From Streptococcaceae bacterium (GTDB lineage Bacteria; Bacillota; Bacilli; Lactobacillales; Streptococcaceae), in the NCBI GenBank assembly GCA_031279745.1, contig JAITHN010000084.1, positions 1 to 6,304 of the forward strand: a stretch of DNA of 6,304 bases, given 5' to 3'. Of this stretch, positions 5,411 through 6,304 are shown piece after piece (the first letter of the stretch is position 1; every line of letters starts with the position of its first letter). A model generated the notes under the pieces. That model had not been told where the DNA came from and did not search any database. It was given only the letters and a program-made list of their open reading frames with translations. Both the position numbers and the translations under genes were made by a program.

Positions 5411-5430
5411 TTCCGTTCAAAAAAACGGAA
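5411..5430. other. Small hairpin competing with the adjacent terminator
   Basis: TTCCGTT (5411-5417) and AACGGAA (5424-5430) form a 7-base stem with a 6-base loop. The arm AACGGAA is the same one used by the terminator at 5420-5458, so the two structures exclude each other. On the minus strand, the direction of known transcription, the terminator is made first; on the plus strand the small hairpin is made first. Confidence 0.5.
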
Positions 5431-5458
5431 GTCTGCGTGTTCCCACATTCCGTTTTTT
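5420..5458 (-). terminator. Terminator downstream of the histidine kinase gene
   Basis: AAAAAACGGAA (5420-5430) and TTCCGTTTTTT (5448-5458) form a perfect 11-base stem around a 17-base loop. The stem is flanked by A and T tracts, so it can act in both directions. On the minus strand it lies about 110 bases after the kinase stop codon and before the MerR promoter, insulating the two units. The loop can form a small GTG/CAC stem. Confidence 0.75.
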
Positions 5459-5525
5459 ACAGATTTAGCTGAGTCTTAGGGCGTCTTACAAACCATGACT
5501 CAATCGGCATAGACTAAAGCCATAG

Positions 5526-5600
5526 TCAGATGTCACCATAAACTGACTTCCTTTCAAATCGCTCACCACGTCAGATTCTCACCACAAACTGACTTCCTTT
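5526..5600. repeat. Degenerate duplication of the 3' end of the histidine kinase gene
   Basis: The block TCACCATAAACTGACTTCCT (with two more T, 5533-5554) recurs 46 bases later as TCACCACAAACTGACTTCCT (5579-5600), one mismatch in 22. A preceding GTCAGAT (5526-5532 and 5570-5576) is shared too, with a small indel. The second copy encodes the kinase C-terminal K-G-S-Q-F-V-V; the first is beyond the stop codon and in a different frame. It looks like a tandem duplication that has begun to decay. Confidence 0.75.
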
Positions 5601-6304
5601 TGGAGCGTTCTCTCTAACCTCAACTTTGCCACCCATCGCTTCTAGAAGTTGCGAAAGTATGGAAAGCCCCAAACCAAAGCCTTGCGTGAGATTTCTTGAA
5701 TCGTCCAGACGAATAAAGCGTTGAAAAATCACTTCTCGCATTTCCTTGGGTATGCCAATTCCCGTGTCCGTTACAGTGATCTCTAACTCCTTCCCAAGCG
5801 AAACTTTCAAACCAATGCTCTCTGTCTCTGAAGTATATTTCATCGCATTTTCAAGAAGAATCACGGTAATTTGTTGGATTTTCTCCTTATCCCCAATATA
5901 GTCCGCCTCTACATCCCCCTCAAACTGAAAGGCGAAATGCTTTCTTTCGGTAACGGCCACCATTTGAAAATCTTCCGAAAGCGTTTGAAAAAGAGGATAA
6001 ATTTTAAATGGCGCTCTGACCACTTCTAATGTTTGCTCTTCTCTCGTCAACCTCAGTAAATCTGTGGCTAGATTTCTCAGCCTACGAATTTCTGCAAGAC
6101 TTTCCCCTATTTCGTCGCTGCTTTCAAGAATCGAAGCATCCGGCTTTTGAAACAGTAGCTCCAATTTGCTCTGGATAACTGCAAGCGGGGTTCGAAGTTC
6201 ATGACTTGCATTTTCAACAAATGCTTTTTGCGCTTTGTTCGATCTCAAAATCGGGCGCATAGCAAAGCTCGCTAAAAGCACGCTCACCAAAAGAGATAAT
6301 AGAT
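5571..6304 (-). CDS. CiaH-like sensor histidine kinase, 5'-truncated by the window edge
   Basis: The frame is open from the window edge to TGA at 5573-5571, giving the last 243 residues of a membrane sensor kinase. The fragment starts in a transmembrane helix (about 1-14), followed by the HisKA domain with F-V-E-N-A-S-H-E-L-R-T-P-L; the phosphorylated His is codon 6203-6201. The catalytic ATPase domain shows the N box L-L-E-N-A-M-K-Y-T, the G1 box D-T-G-I-G-I-P and the G2 box Q-G-F-G-L-G-L-S. The H-box flanks and the following E-L-L-F-Q-K-P-D-A-S-I-L-E-S-S resemble CiaH of streptococci and relatives, which pairs with the response regulator CiaR. The sensor domain, first membrane helix and partner regulator must lie beyond 6304. 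A TTG at 6290 is not a real start because the membrane helix continues upstream. The kinase call is certain; the CiaH subgroup is an inference. Confidence 0.93.
   Translation of the reverse strand, partial: LLSLLVSVLLASFAMRPILRSNKAQKAFVENASHELRTPLAVIQSKLELLFQKPDASILESSDEIGESLAEIRRLRNLATDLLRLTREEQTLEVVRAPFKIYPLFQTLSEDFQMVAVTERKHFAFQFEGDVEADYIGDKEKIQQITVILLENAMKYTSETESIGLKVSLGKELEITVTDTGIGIPKEMREVIFQRFIRLDDSRNLTQGFGLGLSILSQLLEAMGGKVEVRENAPKGSQFVVRI

Larger units (their letters stand above)
5247..5570. other. Intergenic region between the histidine kinase gene and the MerR gene
   Basis: No gene is supported in these 324 bases. They hold a duplicated tail of the kinase gene, a terminator hairpin with a competing smaller hairpin, one arm pair of a 12-base inverted repeat, and the MerR promoter with its dyad. 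A plus-strand frame at 5261-5479 crosses all of these and has no ribosome binding site. The stretch 5459-5525 shows only a TGAGTC/GACTCA pair (5470-5475 and 5497-5502). Confidence 0.7.

Noticed and set aside
5261..5479. Plus-strand open frame of 72 codons
   Set aside because: It crosses the MerR promoter, the inverted repeat and the terminator hairpin, lacks a ribosome binding site and has an untypical composition.

Overview
The window reads as a low-GC Gram-positive chromosome or large plasmid, most likely from the Lactobacillales or close Firmicutes. This rests on AT-rich DNA, strong GGAGG-type ribosome binding sites, TTG starts, a perfect CcpA cre site, an L33 of the Firmicutes type and a CiaH-like histidine kinase. 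I cannot name the species. Every convincing gene lies on the minus strand, so transcription runs from position 6304 towards position 1, and the layout below follows that direction.

Region A (6304-5571) is the 3' part of a sensor histidine kinase gene whose start lies outside the window. A hairpin terminator follows it (5458-5420), and a degenerate copy of the last bases of the gene lies just past its stop codon.

Region B (5313-2758) is a two-gene operon: a MerR-family regulator with a large C-terminal, probably ligand-binding domain, overlapping by 4 bases a CoA-disulfide-reductase-like flavoenzyme with a fused C-terminal rhodanese domain. The spacer of the regulator's promoter carries a MerR-style dyad, and a 12-base inverted repeat also covers its -35 box. 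The likely picture is an autoregulated thiol or sulfane-sulfur redox module.

Region C (2730-1866) has an extended -10 promoter driving rpmG (ribosomal protein L33), then 7 bases later a 188-residue single-pass membrane protein with a possible thioredoxin-like extracellular domain that lacks the catalytic cysteines. A hairpin terminator follows. rpmG is often followed by secE in this group, so this partner is unexpected. The 3' end of rpmG is also a known insertion site for integrative conjugative elements in streptococci.

Region D (1796-1245) is a monocistronic gene for a 114-residue protein with a TTG start. It resembles the DUF3850/ASCH-like fold and has a perfect cre site just downstream of its promoter. 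It ends in a strong terminator.

Region E (about 1185-1) looks like part of a conjugation operon: an uncertain 59-residue ORF, a 75-residue two-helix Maff2/VirB2-like membrane protein, and the first 228 residues of a VirB6/TrbL-like channel protein that runs off the window. The window may therefore span the edge of an integrative conjugative element, or lie on a conjugative plasmid. No integrase, relaxase, att repeat, tRNA, rRNA or CRISPR array is visible.
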